Part shown: piece by piece, positions 9,289 through 18,216 of the stretch | Layout of the letters: the number at the start of each line of letters is the position of its first letter | Numbering within the stretch: the stretch's first letter is position 1 | NCBI RefSeq assembly: GCF_003851685.1 | Contig: NZ_CP027727.1 | Coordinates: 4,154,001 to 4,218,000 of the forward strand | Source: Pseudomonas sp. R5-89-07 | GTDB lineage: Bacteria; Pseudomonadota; Gammaproteobacteria; Pseudomonadales; Pseudomonadaceae | Direction: 5' to 3' | Length of the DNA stretch: 64,000 bases | Program-made: the position numbers and the translations under genes | Notes under the pieces: model-generated | Databases searched by the model: none | What the model was told of the DNA's origin: nothing | Seen by the model: only the letters and a program-made list of their open reading frames with translations

Positions 9289-10905
9289 ATGCCCGTGATC
9301 GAAAGCCTGATCGACCCCCACAGCCCGCAGTTCGCGCAAAACCGCGAAGCCATGCTGCGCAGCCTCCAGCACGTGCGCCAGCTGGAACACACCCTGCTCG
9401 CCAAGGCCGAGCAGGCCCGGGCCAAGTTCGAGCAACGTGGCCAACTGCTCCCACGCGAGCGCCTCAACCTGCTGCTCGACCCCGGCGCGCCGTTTCTGGA
9501 ACTGGCCAGCCTGGCCGGCTACAAACTGCATGACGACAAGGACGGCAGCGCCGCCGGCGGCGGGTTGGTCGCCGGCATCGGTTACGTCAGCGGCGTACGC
9601 ATGCTGGTGGTGGCCAACAACAGCGCGATCAAGGGCGGCACCATCTCCCCCGCCGGCCTGAAAAAATCCCTGCGCCTGCAGCAGATCGCGATGGACAACA
9701 AACTGCCGGTGGTGACCCTCGCCGAAAGCGGCGGTGCCAACCTCAATTACGCCGCCGAGATTTTCGTCGAAGGCGCGCGCAGCTTTGCCAACCAGGCGCG
9801 CATGTCGGCCATGGGCCTGCCGCAGATCACCGTGGTGCATGGCTCGGCCACCGCCGGCGGCGCGTACCAGCCGGGGCTTTCGGATTACGTGGTGGTGGTG
9901 CGCGGCAAGGCCAAGCTGTTCCTGGCCGGGCCGCCGCTGCTCAAGGCCGCCACCGGTGAAGTCGCCACCGATGAAGAACTGGGCGGCGCCCAGATGCACG
10001 CGCAAACCGCTGGCACCGCTGAATACCTGGCCCAGGACGATGCCGATGGCGTGCGCATCGTGCGCGAGATTGTCAGCTTGTTGCCCTGGAATGATCACCT
10101 GCCGCCAGCGCCGCAACGGGCCTACAGCGAGCCGCTGTATGCCGCTGAAGAGCTGCTGGGACTGATCCCGGACGACCCGAAAAAACCCTACGACGTGCGT
10201 GAAATCCTCGCGCGCCTGGCCGACGGCTCGCGCTTTCTTGAATTCAAGAGCGAGTTCGATGCGCACACGGTCTGCGGCCACCTGAATATCCACGGCCGCG
10301 CCGTCGGCGTGATCGGCAATAACGGCCCCATCACCCCGAAAGGCGCGAGCAAGGCGGCGCAGTTCATCCAGCTGTGCGACCAGAGCCGCACGCCGCTGCT
10401 GTTTCTGCACAACACCACAGGTTTCATGGTGGGCACCGAATCCGAGCAGCAAGGCGTGATCAAGCACGGCGCCAAGATGATCCAGGCGGTGGCCAATGCC
10501 CGCGTGGCCAAACTCACGATTGTGGTGGGCGGCTCCTACGGGGCCGGCAACTACGCGATGTGCGGCCGCGGCCTGGACCCGCGTTTCATCTTCGCCTGGC
10601 CCAACAGCCGCACGGCGGTGATGGGGGGCGCGCAGGCGGGCAAGGTGCTGCGCATCGTCACCGAGGCCAAGCAGTTGAAGGAGGGCCTGGTGCCCGATCA
10701 AAAGGTACTGGACATGCTGGAGCAGGTCACCGCGCAGAAACTCGACAGCCAGTCCACCGCACTGTATGGCACTGCCAACCTGTGGGATGACGGGCTGATC
10801 GACCCACGGGATACGCGAACCTTGCTCGGGTTATTGCTGGATATCTGTGAGGAGGCCGAGGTGCGCCCCTTGCAGCCCAACAGTTTTGGTGTGGCGCGGT
10901 TCTAA
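9289..10905 (+). CDS. atuC: Geranyl-CoA carboxylase, carboxyltransferase subunit AtuC
   Basis: A 538-residue carboxyltransferase (beta) subunit that moves CO2 from biotin to geranyl-CoA. It shows the two crotonase-like halves of acyl-CoA carboxylases: an N-terminal half with LAESGGANL and GSATAGGAYQPGLSDYVV, and a C-terminal half with NNGPITPKGASKAAQFI and VGGSYGAGNYAMCGRGLDPR. Methylcrotonyl-CoA carboxylase beta subunits are the closest relatives and cannot be excluded from sequence alone. The atuA/atuB/atuD neighbours favour geranyl-CoA. The biotin subunit is AtuF, 2 kb downstream. Confidence 0.9.
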   Translation: MPVIESLIDPHSPQFAQNREAMLRSLQHVRQLEHTLLAKAEQARAKFEQRGQLLPRERLNLLLDPGAPFLELASLAGYKLHDDKDGSAAGGGLVAGIGYVSGVRMLVVANNSAIKGGTISPAGLKKSLRLQQIAMDNKLPVVTLAESGGANLNYAAEIFVEGARSFANQARMSAMGLPQITVVHGSATAGGAYQPGLSDYVVVVRGKAKLFLAGPPLLKAATGEVATDEELGGAQMHAQTAGTAEYLAQDDADGVRIVREIVSLLPWNDHLPPAPQRAYSEPLYAAEELLGLIPDDPKKPYDVREILARLADGSRFLEFKSEFDAHTVCGHLNIHGRAVGVIGNNGPITPKGASKAAQFIQLCDQSRTPLLFLHNTTGFMVGTESEQQGVIKHGAKMIQAVANARVAKLTIVVGGSYGAGNYAMCGRGLDPRFIFAWPNSRTAVMGGAQAGKVLRIVTEAKQLKEGLVPDQKVLDMLEQVTAQKLDSQSTALYGTANLWDDGLIDPRDTRTLLGLLLDICEEAEVRPLQPNSFGVARF

Positions 10906-10921
10906 CAGGAGGACGACACGC

Positions 10922-12079
10922 ATGATCTTCACCCAGGAACACCAGGAACTGCGGCGTACCGTGCACGCCTTCGTCGAGCGCGAGATCAACCCCTTCGTGG
11001 ACGAATGGGAAAAAGCCGGGCGCTTTCCCATCCACGAAATCTTCCGCAAGGCCGGCGATCTCGGCCTGCTGGGCATCTCCAAACCGCAACAGTTTGGCGG
11101 CATGGGCCTGGACTACAGCTACTCGATCGTTGCCGCCGAAGCGTTCGGCAGCATTCGCTGCGGTGGCATCCCGATGTCCATCGGCGTACAGACCGATATG
11201 TGCACCCCCGCCCTCGCCCGCTTCGGCTCGGATGAACTGCGCGAGGAGTTCCTGCGCCCGGCCATCAGCGGCGAGCAGGTCGGTTGCATCGGTGTTTCGG
11301 AAACCGGCGCCGGTTCCGACGTTGCCGGGCTCAAGACCCATGCGCGCAAGGACGGCGACGACTACGTGATCAACGGCAGCAAAATGTGGATCACCAACTC
11401 GCCGAGTGCCGACTTTATCTGCCTGCTGGCCAACACCTCCGACGACAAGCCGCACCTCAACAAATCACTGATCATGGTGCCGATGAACAGCCCCGGCATC
11501 AGCGTCAGCCCGCCCCTGGAAAAGCTCGGCATGCACAGCTCCGAGACTGCCCAGGTGTTCTTTGACGGCGTGCGCGTGCCGCAGCGCAACCGTATCGGCC
11601 AGGAGGGCGCGGGCTTCATGATGCAGATGCTGCAGTTCCAGGAAGAACGCCTGTTCGGCGCGGCCAATATGATCAAGGGCCTGGAATACTGCATCGACAG
11701 CACCATCGACTACTGCAAGCAACGCCACACCTTCGGCAAGGCGCTGCTCGACAACCAGGTGATTCACTTTCGCCTGGCCGAACTGGCGACCGAAATCGAA
11801 TGCTTGCGCGCACTGGTCTACCAGGCCACCGAGCAATACATCAAAGGCCAGGACGTGACGCGCCTGGCGTCCATGGCCAAGCTCAAGGCCGGGCGCCTGG
11901 GCCGCGAGGTCAGCGACAGTTGCCTGCAATATTGGGGCGGCATGGGCTTCATGTGGGACAACCCGGTGGCCCGTGCCTATCGCGACGTGCGCCTGGTGTC
12001 GATCGGCGGCGGTGCCGATGAAATCATGCTGGGCATCATCTGCAAACTGATGGGCACCCTGCCGGGGAAAAAGCCATGA
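10922..12079 (+). CDS. atuD: Citronellyl-CoA dehydrogenase AtuD (acyl-CoA dehydrogenase family)
   Basis: A 385-residue flavoprotein dehydrogenase predicted to oxidise citronellyl-CoA to geranyl-CoA. Family features include GCIGVSETGAGSDVAGLKT and YVINGSKMWITN in the middle domain. The C-terminal helical domain has KQRHTFGKALLDNQ, YWGGMGFMW and RDVRLVSIGGGADEIM. The ATG at 10922 is chosen because AGGAGGA lies just before it; an in-frame extension into atuC is unlikely. Its stop overlaps the atuE start by four bases, indicating translational coupling. Confidence 0.9.
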   Translation: MIFTQEHQELRRTVHAFVEREINPFVDEWEKAGRFPIHEIFRKAGDLGLLGISKPQQFGGMGLDYSYSIVAAEAFGSIRCGGIPMSIGVQTDMCTPALARFGSDELREEFLRPAISGEQVGCIGVSETGAGSDVAGLKTHARKDGDDYVINGSKMWITNSPSADFICLLANTSDDKPHLNKSLIMVPMNSPGISVSPPLEKLGMHSSETAQVFFDGVRVPQRNRIGQEGAGFMMQMLQFQEERLFGAANMIKGLEYCIDSTIDYCKQRHTFGKALLDNQVIHFRLAELATEIECLRALVYQATEQYIKGQDVTRLASMAKLKAGRLGREVSDSCLQYWGGMGFMWDNPVARAYRDVRLVSIGGGADEIMLGIICKLMGTLPGKKP

Positions 12080-12837
12080 ACACCTTGCTGCTCGAAGCGC
12101 ACAACGGTGTGCTGCACATCACCCTCAACCGCCCGCATTGCCGTAACGCAATGAGCCTTGAGATGGTCAACGAACTGCGCGCCGTGCTGGCACAACTGGA
12201 CAGTCAGGTGCGTGCCATCGTGATCAGCGGCGCGGGTGGGCACTTTTGTGCGGGGGCGGATGTGAAGGACCTGGTCACGGCAGGTGATCAACTGGTCGCC
12301 TTGAACCGCGCGTTTGGCAGTTTGCTGCAAGAGGCAGAAGCCGTTTCGCCGGTGGTGATCGTGGTGCTCCAGGGCGCGGTACTGGGCGGTGGGTTTGGCC
12401 TGGCCTGTGTGAGCGATATTGCGATTGCAGAAGGCACGGCGCAGTTCGGCTTGCCGGAAACCAGCCTGGGGTTGCTGCCGGCGCAGATTGCGCCGTTTGT
12501 GGTCAGGCGCGTGGGGTTGACCCAGGCGCGTCGCCTGGCGCTGACGGCGGCGCGGTTTGATGGCGTCGAAGCGGGCAGGTTGGGCGTGGTGCATTTTGTC
12601 GAGGACGATGGGCAGGCATTGGCAGAGCGTCTGGATGAGGTGCTGGGGCAAGTGCTGCGCTGCGCGCCAGGCGCCAATGCGCGCACCAAGGCGCTGTTGT
12701 TGGCCAGTGTGGAGCGGCCACTGGAGCCGCTGCTGGACCAGGCAGCGCAGTGGTTTGCCGAGGCGGTGACCGGTGAAGAAGGGATCGAGGGGACGCAGGC
12801 TTTTGTGCACAAGCGCAAGCCTGGGTGGTGCAAATGA
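12076..12837 (+). CDS. atuE: Isohexenylglutaconyl-CoA hydratase AtuE (crotonase family)
   Basis: A 253-residue enoyl-CoA hydratase/isomerase family protein. The oxyanion-hole motifs GAGGHFCAGADVKDL and VLQGAVLGGGFGLACVSDIAIA are present, and FGLPETSLGLLPAQIAPF follows. In the atu pathway the hydratase adds water to isohexenylglutaconyl-CoA, the product of the AtuC/AtuF carboxylase. The start overlaps the atuD stop (ATGA). A REPIN follows directly and separates it from atuF. Confidence 0.88.
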   Translation: MNTLLLEAHNGVLHITLNRPHCRNAMSLEMVNELRAVLAQLDSQVRAIVISGAGGHFCAGADVKDLVTAGDQLVALNRAFGSLLQEAEAVSPVVIVVLQGAVLGGGFGLACVSDIAIAEGTAQFGLPETSLGLLPAQIAPFVVRRVGLTQARRLALTAARFDGVEAGRLGVVHFVEDDGQALAERLDEVLGQVLRCAPGANARTKALLLASVERPLEPLLDQAAQWFAEAVTGEEGIEGTQAFVHKRKPGWCK

Positions 12838-12841
12838 CGCC

Positions 12842-12908
12842 ATCGGGGGCAAGCCCCCTCCCACCTTTGGAACGCTTTTCAAAATGTGGGAGAGGGCTTG
12901 CCCCCGAT
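12842..12908. repeat. REPIN between atuE and atuF
   Basis: Two inverted REP units, GGGGGCAAGCCCCCTCCCAC and GTGGGAGAGGGCTTGCCCCC, separated by a short spacer. It sits inside the atu operon just after the atuE stop, so it could tune atuF expression relative to atuE. Confidence 0.85.
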
Positions 12909-12948
12909 GAGGCCGGAACACTCATCCGATCAACCAAGGGATAAACCA

Positions 12949-14871
12949 ATGCCCGCCTTCACCAAGATCCTGATCGCCAACCGCGGCGAAATTGCCTGCC
13001 GTATCCAACGCACGGCCCAGGCATTGGGCTACCGCACCGTGGCCGTCTACAGCGACGCCGACGCTCATTCCCTGCACGTGGAAATGGCCGACGAAGCCGT
13101 CAATATCGGCCCCGCTCCCGCCCACCAGTCCTACCTCAATAGCCAGGCGATCCTCGACGCCGCCCACCGCACGGGGGCCGACGCGATTCACCCCGGCTAC
13201 GGTTTCCTGTCGGAAAACCCCGCGTTCGCCAAGGCCTGCCTGAACGCCGGTATCACCTTCATCGGCCCCAGCCCGGAAGCCATTGAGCTGATGGGCAGCA
13301 AGCGCCTGTCCAAACTTGCCATGCTCCAGGCCGGCGTTCCCTGCATCGCCGGCTATCAAGGCAGCGCCCAGGACGACGCTACGCTGCACCACGAAGCCCA
13401 GCGCATCGGCTACCCCCTGATGATCAAGGCCAGCGCGGGCGGCGGCGGTCGTGGCATGCGCCTGGTGCAGCATCAGGGCCAATTGCTGGAGCAACTGCGC
13501 ACCGCGCGCTCCGAAGCACTGAACGCCTTCGGCAGCGATGAACTGATCCTCGAACAGGCGCTGATCGGTCCACGCCATGTGGAAATCCAGCTGTTCGGCG
13601 ACCAGCATGGCCAGCTGATTTACCTGGGCGAACGCGATTGCTCGCTTCAGCGTCGCCATCAAAAAGTCATCGAAGAAGCACCTTGCCCGATCATGACCGA
13701 CGCACTGCGCCGCGCCATGGGCGAAGCCGCGCTCAAGGCGGGTCGCGCGGTGAATTACGTCGGCGCAGGGACAGTGGAATTCCTGCTCGACGGCCACGGC
13801 CAGTTCTACTTCCTGGAAATGAACACGCGCCTGCAAGTCGAGCACCCAGTCACCGAACTGATCACCGGCGTTGACCTAGTCGACTGGCAACTGCAGATCG
13901 CCGCCGGCCAGCCCCTGCCGCTGACCCAAGCCGAGGTGACGCTCAGCGGCCACGCCATGGAAGTGCGCCTGTACGCCGAAGACCCGGCCAACGACTTTCT
14001 GCCGCAAACCGGCGCGGTGCTGCGTTGGGAGCCGGCGCCGGGTATTCGCATAGACCATGGCGTGCGCGAGGGCGACAGCATCAGCCCGTTCTACGACGCG
14101 ATGCAGGGCAAGCTCATCGCCCATGGCGCCACCCGCGAAGAAGCTCGGCGCAAGCTGCTGCGGGCGGTGGAAGATACGGTGTTGCTCGGCGTCGCCACCA
14201 ACCAGCGCCTTTTGGCCGACCTGCTCAGGCATCCGGCCTTTGTCAGCGGTGATTTCGGTACCGGTTTTATCGCCGAGCATTTCAACCACATTCCCCGCCC
14301 CCCGGCCTGCGCCGAAGAACTCGCCGTGGCCGCCGCGCTGTTCTATCAGCACAGCGCCAACGCCCATCGCCACGGCCTCGCAGGCTGGCGCAACAACGCC
14401 ACGCTGCCCTGGGCGTACCGCCTGGTGGTGAACGATGCCACCCACGCGGCCAGCGTCAGCGTGGTGGCGGACAACCACCTGCAGGTCGACGACGTCGATA
14501 TCCGCCAGCTCAGCACTGACGGGCGCTGGGCGACCCTGGTGCTCAACGGCATCCGCCGACGCATCGCCTATCACCTCGACGGCACCCAACTGTGGCTGCC
14601 GGGCCTCAAGGTAAATAACGTCACCCAGCCCATCGCCAACCGCCAGGCCGATGCCGGCAGCGGTACGCTCAAGGCGCCGATGGATGGGGCGATTGTCGAG
14701 GTGCATGTACGCGTCGGCGAAAGTGTCAGCAAAGGCCAACTGCTGGTGGTGCTCGAAGCGATGAAAATGGAGCACCCGCTGAAGGCCGGCATCGACGGCA
14801 TTATCCAGGGTGTGCAGGTGGCGGCGGGCGACCAGGTACGCAATCGTCAGGTTTTGCTGGAGATCGAATAA
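12949..14871 (+). CDS. atuF: Geranyl-CoA carboxylase, biotin-containing subunit AtuF
   Basis: A 640-residue alpha subunit combining biotin carboxylase and biotin carrier. The biotin carboxylase part begins KILIANRGEIACRI. It includes HPGYGFLSENPAFA, the glycine-rich ATP-grasp loop SAGGGGRGMR, ERDCSLQRRHQKVIEEAP and EMNTRLQVEHPVTE. The carrier domain ends the protein with EAMKMEH, placing the biotinyl lysine at about 606. It works with AtuC, which is three genes upstream. The ATG at 12949 lies after the REPIN. No atuG or atuH homologue follows. Confidence 0.9.
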   Translation: MPAFTKILIANRGEIACRIQRTAQALGYRTVAVYSDADAHSLHVEMADEAVNIGPAPAHQSYLNSQAILDAAHRTGADAIHPGYGFLSENPAFAKACLNAGITFIGPSPEAIELMGSKRLSKLAMLQAGVPCIAGYQGSAQDDATLHHEAQRIGYPLMIKASAGGGGRGMRLVQHQGQLLEQLRTARSEALNAFGSDELILEQALIGPRHVEIQLFGDQHGQLIYLGERDCSLQRRHQKVIEEAPCPIMTDALRRAMGEAALKAGRAVNYVGAGTVEFLLDGHGQFYFLEMNTRLQVEHPVTELITGVDLVDWQLQIAAGQPLPLTQAEVTLSGHAMEVRLYAEDPANDFLPQTGAVLRWEPAPGIRIDHGVREGDSISPFYDAMQGKLIAHGATREEARRKLLRAVEDTVLLGVATNQRLLADLLRHPAFVSGDFGTGFIAEHFNHIPRPPACAEELAVAAALFYQHSANAHRHGLAGWRNNATLPWAYRLVVNDATHAASVSVVADNHLQVDDVDIRQLSTDGRWATLVLNGIRRRIAYHLDGTQLWLPGLKVNNVTQPIANRQADAGSGTLKAPMDGAIVEVHVRVGESVSKGQLLVVLEAMKMEHPLKAGIDGIIQGVQVAAGDQVRNRQVLLEIE

Positions 14872-14944
14872 GCCCCTGGGCGGAACTACAAGGCCCGGCT
14901 ACGCTCTATCCCCATCAGGACAGGAACAGTACGGGAACCTGCGC

Positions 14945-15487
14945 ATGCCTCATTGGCTGATTATTGACCTTGAAGCCACAACGGATGACGGCGGCTGGCC
15001 CGTGACGGAGATGGAAGTCATCGAAATCGGCGCGAGCCTGGTCAACCGCCAGGGCCGCGAGCTGGACCACTTCCAGCGCTTCGTGCGACCGCTGCGGCGG
15101 CCACTGCTGACGCCGTTTTGCCGCAAATTGACCCACATCACCCAGGCCAATATCGACGCGGCAGCGCCCATCACCGAGGTGTGGCCGCTGTTCGAGCGCT
15201 GGCTGGGCCAGCATCAGCCACGCCTGGAAGGCTGGGCCAGCTGGGGCGATTACGACCGCGTGCAACTGGAGCTGGAATGGCAACGCCATGGCCTGGCCAG
15301 CGCGCTCGGCCAGACGCCCCATGTCAACCTCAAGCAACGTTTCGCCAAGGCCCGGCGCCTGGACAAGCCTTTGGGGCTCAATAGCGCGCTGCAACTGGCG
15401 GGCATGCAGTTCCATGGCCAGCAGCATCGGGCGCTGGAGGATGCGCGCAACACCGCACGCCTGCTGCCGCTGACTTTGCCGGTCTAG
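14945..15487 (+). CDS. DEDDh-family 3'-5' exonuclease
   Basis: A 180-residue protein of the DnaQ-like exonuclease superfamily. Exo I is IIDLEAT (Asp8, Glu10). Exo II lies around GWASWGDYDRVQL. Exo III is HRALEDARNTARLL, the DEDDh type with histidine five residues before aspartate. It resembles the small Eri1/KapD-like exonucleases rather than the polymerase III epsilon subunit, and no polymerase or helicase domain is attached. It is 73 bases downstream of atuF but unrelated in function; co-transcription is possible. The RNA or DNA substrate is unknown. Confidence 0.8.
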   Translation: MPHWLIIDLEATTDDGGWPVTEMEVIEIGASLVNRQGRELDHFQRFVRPLRRPLLTPFCRKLTHITQANIDAAAPITEVWPLFERWLGQHQPRLEGWASWGDYDRVQLELEWQRHGLASALGQTPHVNLKQRFAKARRLDKPLGLNSALQLAGMQFHGQQHRALEDARNTARLLPLTLPV

Positions 15488-15550
15488 GCAGCTTCCCTGC
15501 CCTTGGGCATACTGGCTGACCTTTCCAGACCCTTTTCCGAGGATTCACCC

Positions 15551-15835
15551 ATGTTCAAAGTCAATGAATACTTCGACGGCACCGTCAAGTCGATCGCGTT
15601 CGGCACCGCGGAAGGTCCGGCGACCATCGGCGTGATGGCCCCGGGTGAATACGAATTCGGCACCGCCCAGCGTGAAATCATGCACGTGGTTTCCGGCGCG
15701 CTGGTCGTCAAGCTGCCGGACAGCAGCGGCTGGGAAACCTTCGCCGCCGGCAGCCAGTTCAACGTGCCGGCCAACAGCAAATTCCAACTGAAGGTCGCCG
15801 TAGACACTGCTTACCTGTGCGAATACCGCGGCTAA
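15551..15835 (+). CDS. ppnP: Pyrimidine/purine nucleoside phosphorylase PpnP
   Basis: A 94-residue single-domain cupin of the DUF1255/PpnP family, which phosphorolyses nucleosides to base and ribose-1-phosphate. The start [10 protein letters not shown] and the motifs [30 protein letters not shown] and [13 protein letters not shown] match the family along its whole length. The ATG at 15551 gives the standard size. A strong bidirectional terminator follows. Confidence 0.9.
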   Translation: MFKVNEYFDGTVKSIAFGTAEGPATIGVMAPGEYEFGTAQREIMHVVSGALVVKLPDSSGWETFAAGSQFNVPANSKFQLKVAVDTAYLCEYRG

Positions 15836-15851
15836 AGGTCACTCGGCGCAA

Positions 15852-15885
15852 AAAAATGCCCGTCTCTTGCGAGACGGGCATTTTT
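15852..15885. terminator. Bidirectional intrinsic terminator (ppnP / MOSC gene)
   Basis: The stem ATGCCCGTCTC / GAGACGGGCAT encloses a TTGC loop, with A residues on the left and T residues on the right. It can stop transcripts from both convergent genes. Confidence 0.9.
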
Positions 15886-16688
15886 CATTCCAGCACGGTC
15901 ACCGGCATGCCGACTTCCAATCGCCCCACCCCATCGTTGACCAGGTTCTGGCCGAACATCGCGCCCTTCTCAGTGCTGCGATAGGCCTGCAGCGTCGCGA
16001 AAGGCTCACGATCCGGGCTGCGCTCGCCGGTCTGCGGGTCGATGGTGGTGAGGACGCAACGTGAACAGGGCTTGACCACGCGAAACTCCACATCGCCAAT
16101 GCGCAAGCGCTTCCAGCCATCCTCGGCGAAGGCCTCGCCGCCTTCGATCACCAGGTTGGGGCGAAAGCGCAGCATCTCCATCGGCCGGCCGATCTGCGCG
16201 CACAGATCGTCCAGGGAAGCCTGGCCAATCAGCAGCAGGGGGTATCCGTCGGCAAACCCTACCCGGTCGTCATCCTGGCCATAGCCGGCTTCGGTGGCAC
16301 GTGCGCGATCGATGGGCATGTGCACCAGGCGCGTGGGTTTGCCGATGAAGGCGCTGACCCAGGCCGCCGCGGCATCGCCTGCGTCCGGCACGCGCAGGCT
16401 GTCATGCCAGATGGTCACACCGCGCAACGCATCGGCGCCGGGCAAGGCCACGTCCAACGTCGGGTAGCCGGGCGAGCTGAGGGTCAGGCCGCCCGCGGTG
16501 TTCCACAGCGCAGTCAGCTGGCTCATTTTGGCCACGGCGCGTTGTGTGAGGAATCGCCCGCTGGCTTCGTCCACCAGCATCCAGCGTCGATCCCCCTCAA
16601 GCCCAAGCTTATCCAGGCCAATCTGCTGCAAGGCTTGAGCCTTGCCGGATTTCAAGGGGTAACGGTACAGCGCGCTGAGACGGAGCAT
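15885..16688 (-). CDS. MOSC-domain protein, YcbX-like
   Basis: A 267-residue protein with an N-terminal beta-barrel domain (LSALYRYPLKSGKAQAL, GLEGDRRWMLVD) and a C-terminal MOSC domain. The molybdenum-cofactor-ligating cysteine region is KPCSRCVLTTIDPQTG. YcbX relatives reduce N-hydroxylated bases and similar compounds using Moco and a partner reductase. No ferredoxin domain is fused here, unlike the longer E. coli YcbX. It is convergent with ppnP across the shared terminator. Confidence 0.84.
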   Translation of the reverse strand: MLRLSALYRYPLKSGKAQALQQIGLDKLGLEGDRRWMLVDEASGRFLTQRAVAKMSQLTALWNTAGGLTLSSPGYPTLDVALPGADALRGVTIWHDSLRVPDAGDAAAAWVSAFIGKPTRLVHMPIDRARATEAGYGQDDDRVGFADGYPLLLIGQASLDDLCAQIGRPMEMLRFRPNLVIEGGEAFAEDGWKRLRIGDVEFRVVKPCSRCVLTTIDPQTGERSPDREPFATLQAYRSTEKGAMFGQNLVNDGVGRLEVGMPVTVLE

Positions 16689-16728
16689 GAGCCTGCGTTC
16701 CTAGGAAACAAAGTGTCATAGACTAAAG

Positions 16729-17664
16729 TCAGGCAGACACTTCGTCCAGCATCAGTCGTTGACGCACTACATCCACCAGCTTGTCGGGCTGGAATTTGGA
16801 GAGGAAATTGTCGCAGCCGACCTTCTTCACCATCGACTCGTTGAAGCTGCCCGACAGCGAGGTGTGCAGCACCACGTAGAGGCCACGCAAGCGCGGATCA
16901 TTGCGAATTTCGGTGGTGAGGCGGTAGCCGTCCATCTCGGGCATTTCGGCGTCGGTGAAGATCATCAGCAGCTTGTCGGTCATCACCTGGCCGCTGTCGG
17001 CCCAGGCCTTGAGCATGTTCAGCGCCTTGAGGCCATCGCTGGCGATGTGCATTTTCACGCCCAACTGGCCCAGGGTGTCCTTCAACTGCGACAGCGCTAC
17101 ATTGGAGTCATCCACCAGTAATACTTCACGACCACGGGCGCGCTCCAGCACCGGGTCTTCGAGTTTTTCCCGGGAGACCTTGGCGTTGTAAGGCACGATT
17201 TCAGCGAGGACTTTTTCCACATCGATGATTTCCACCAACTGGTCGTCGACCTTGCTGATGGCGGTGAGGTAGTGCTGGCGCCCGGCGCTGGCCGGCGGCG
17301 GCAGGATGGCTTCCCAATTCATGTTGACGATGCGGTCGACGCCGCCCACCAGGAAGGCCTGCACCGAACGGTTGTACTCGGTGACGATAATGGTGCTGTT
17401 GGGCCCTGGCACCAGCGGACGCATGCCGATGGCCTGGGACAAGTCGATCACCGGCAACGTCTGGCCGCGCAGGTTGACCACCCCGCAAACAAAGGGATGG
17501 CGCTGGGGCATCAGGGTCAACTTGGGCAGTTGCAGCACTTCCTGCACCTTGAACACGTTGATGGCGAACAGCTGCCGCCCGAACAGGCGAAACATAAGGA
17601 TCTCCAGGCGATTCTCACCCACCAATTGCGTGCGTTGATCTACCGTGTCGAGAATGCCGGCCAT
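16729..17664 (-). CDS. cheV: Chemotaxis coupling protein CheV
   Basis: A 311-residue hybrid with a CheW domain (about residues 20-160) and a C-terminal receiver domain. The CheW part has GRQLFAINVFKVQEVLQ and CGVVNLRGQTLPVIDL. The receiver part has EVLLVDDSNVALSQL and the phospho-acceptor context IFTDAEMPEMDGY. CheV links chemoreceptors to CheA and adapts by phosphorylation. The ATG at 17664 is preferred because CAGGAG precedes it. It stands alone, 4 kb from the main che cluster, upstream of a long gap with dyads. Confidence 0.92.
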   Translation of the reverse strand: MAGILDTVDQRTQLVGENRLEILMFRLFGRQLFAINVFKVQEVLQLPKLTLMPQRHPFVCGVVNLRGQTLPVIDLSQAIGMRPLVPGPNSTIIVTEYNRSVQAFLVGGVDRIVNMNWEAILPPPASAGRQHYLTAISKVDDQLVEIIDVEKVLAEIVPYNAKVSREKLEDPVLERARGREVLLVDDSNVALSQLKDTLGQLGVKMHIASDGLKALNMLKAWADSGQVMTDKLLMIFTDAEMPEMDGYRLTTEIRNDPRLRGLYVVLHTSLSGSFNESMVKKVGCDNFLSKFQPDKLVDVVRQRLMLDEVSA

Positions 17665-17780
17665 TAAAAGCTCCTGGTGTGCACGTTGGTTTCGCGCTGA
17701 GAGGGTGTGCAGTTCATATAGGCAAGTTATCGGCGGCAAGCGCCAGACCTTGACCCCGGTAAAATGCCATGTAAATACAT

Positions 17781-17799
17781 TGATGTCACACTGACATCA
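17781..17799. promoter_or_regulatory. Perfect 8-bp dyad, candidate operator
   Basis: TGATGTCA-CAC-TGACATCA has perfect arms and a 3-base centre, typical of a dimeric regulator site. It directly abuts a second, smaller dyad at 17769-17780. I cannot name the regulator. Confidence 0.5.
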
Positions 17800-17877
17800 T
17801 GCTTTACTGCGTAAGCCCTCTCATAGGGCTGTGTGGCGACCCTTGCACGACACTCCAATCGTCGTGCGGTTCCACTC

Positions 17878-17896
17878 CATAGGGGATTCCCCTATG
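17878..17896. promoter_or_regulatory. Perfect dyad CATAGGGG/CCCCTATG
   Basis: CATAGGGGATTCCCCTATG has 8-base arms and a 3-base centre. It could be an operator or an RNA hairpin; there is no T-run to make it a terminator. A shorter GGGG-ATAA-CCCC motif also occurs at 62055-62066, upstream of the KAS III gene. Confidence 0.45.
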
Positions 17897-18216
17897 CGCA
17901 ATCAGGCCCGACCTGATATTCGCGATATCTAATAGCCATTAATGTGACGCCATTCTCATTGCATGAATGGAGTCAGGCTTTTGTTTGCCATCCCCAGCCC
18001 TTGGCCCGTAGGCCTTCCAGGCACTCACGTATCGGCAACTGAAGTCGTGTCATCCCGATCAATTGGGGTTACGCACGACTTTCGTGGGCATTTCAATAAA
18101 CGTCCTACAGGAATATCGGAAGCAGCCTACAAGCCTCAATTATATTTCAGCGCTAGCGTTAAGCCATTCACCCGGTGCGATATCTCATCACCCGAGCTTA
18201 AGTTGTGGAGACTTGC

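Larger units (their letters stand above)
17665..18216. other. 552-bp intergenic region with several dyads
   Basis: I find no convincing gene here. It is the divergent promoter region of cheV and the Hpt-like gene. Three dyads stand out: ATGTA-AA-TACAT (17769-17780), then TGATGTCA-CAC-TGACATCA (17781-17799), then CATAGGGG-ATT-CCCCTATG (17878-17896). Two short rightward reading frames (17963-18220 and 18063-18329) lack good start signals and family features. Confidence 0.6.

Noticed and set aside
7981..10701. Leftward 906-codon open frame opposite atuA-atuC
   Set aside because: No family features; it crosses three clear genes on the other strand and is low in typical codon pattern.
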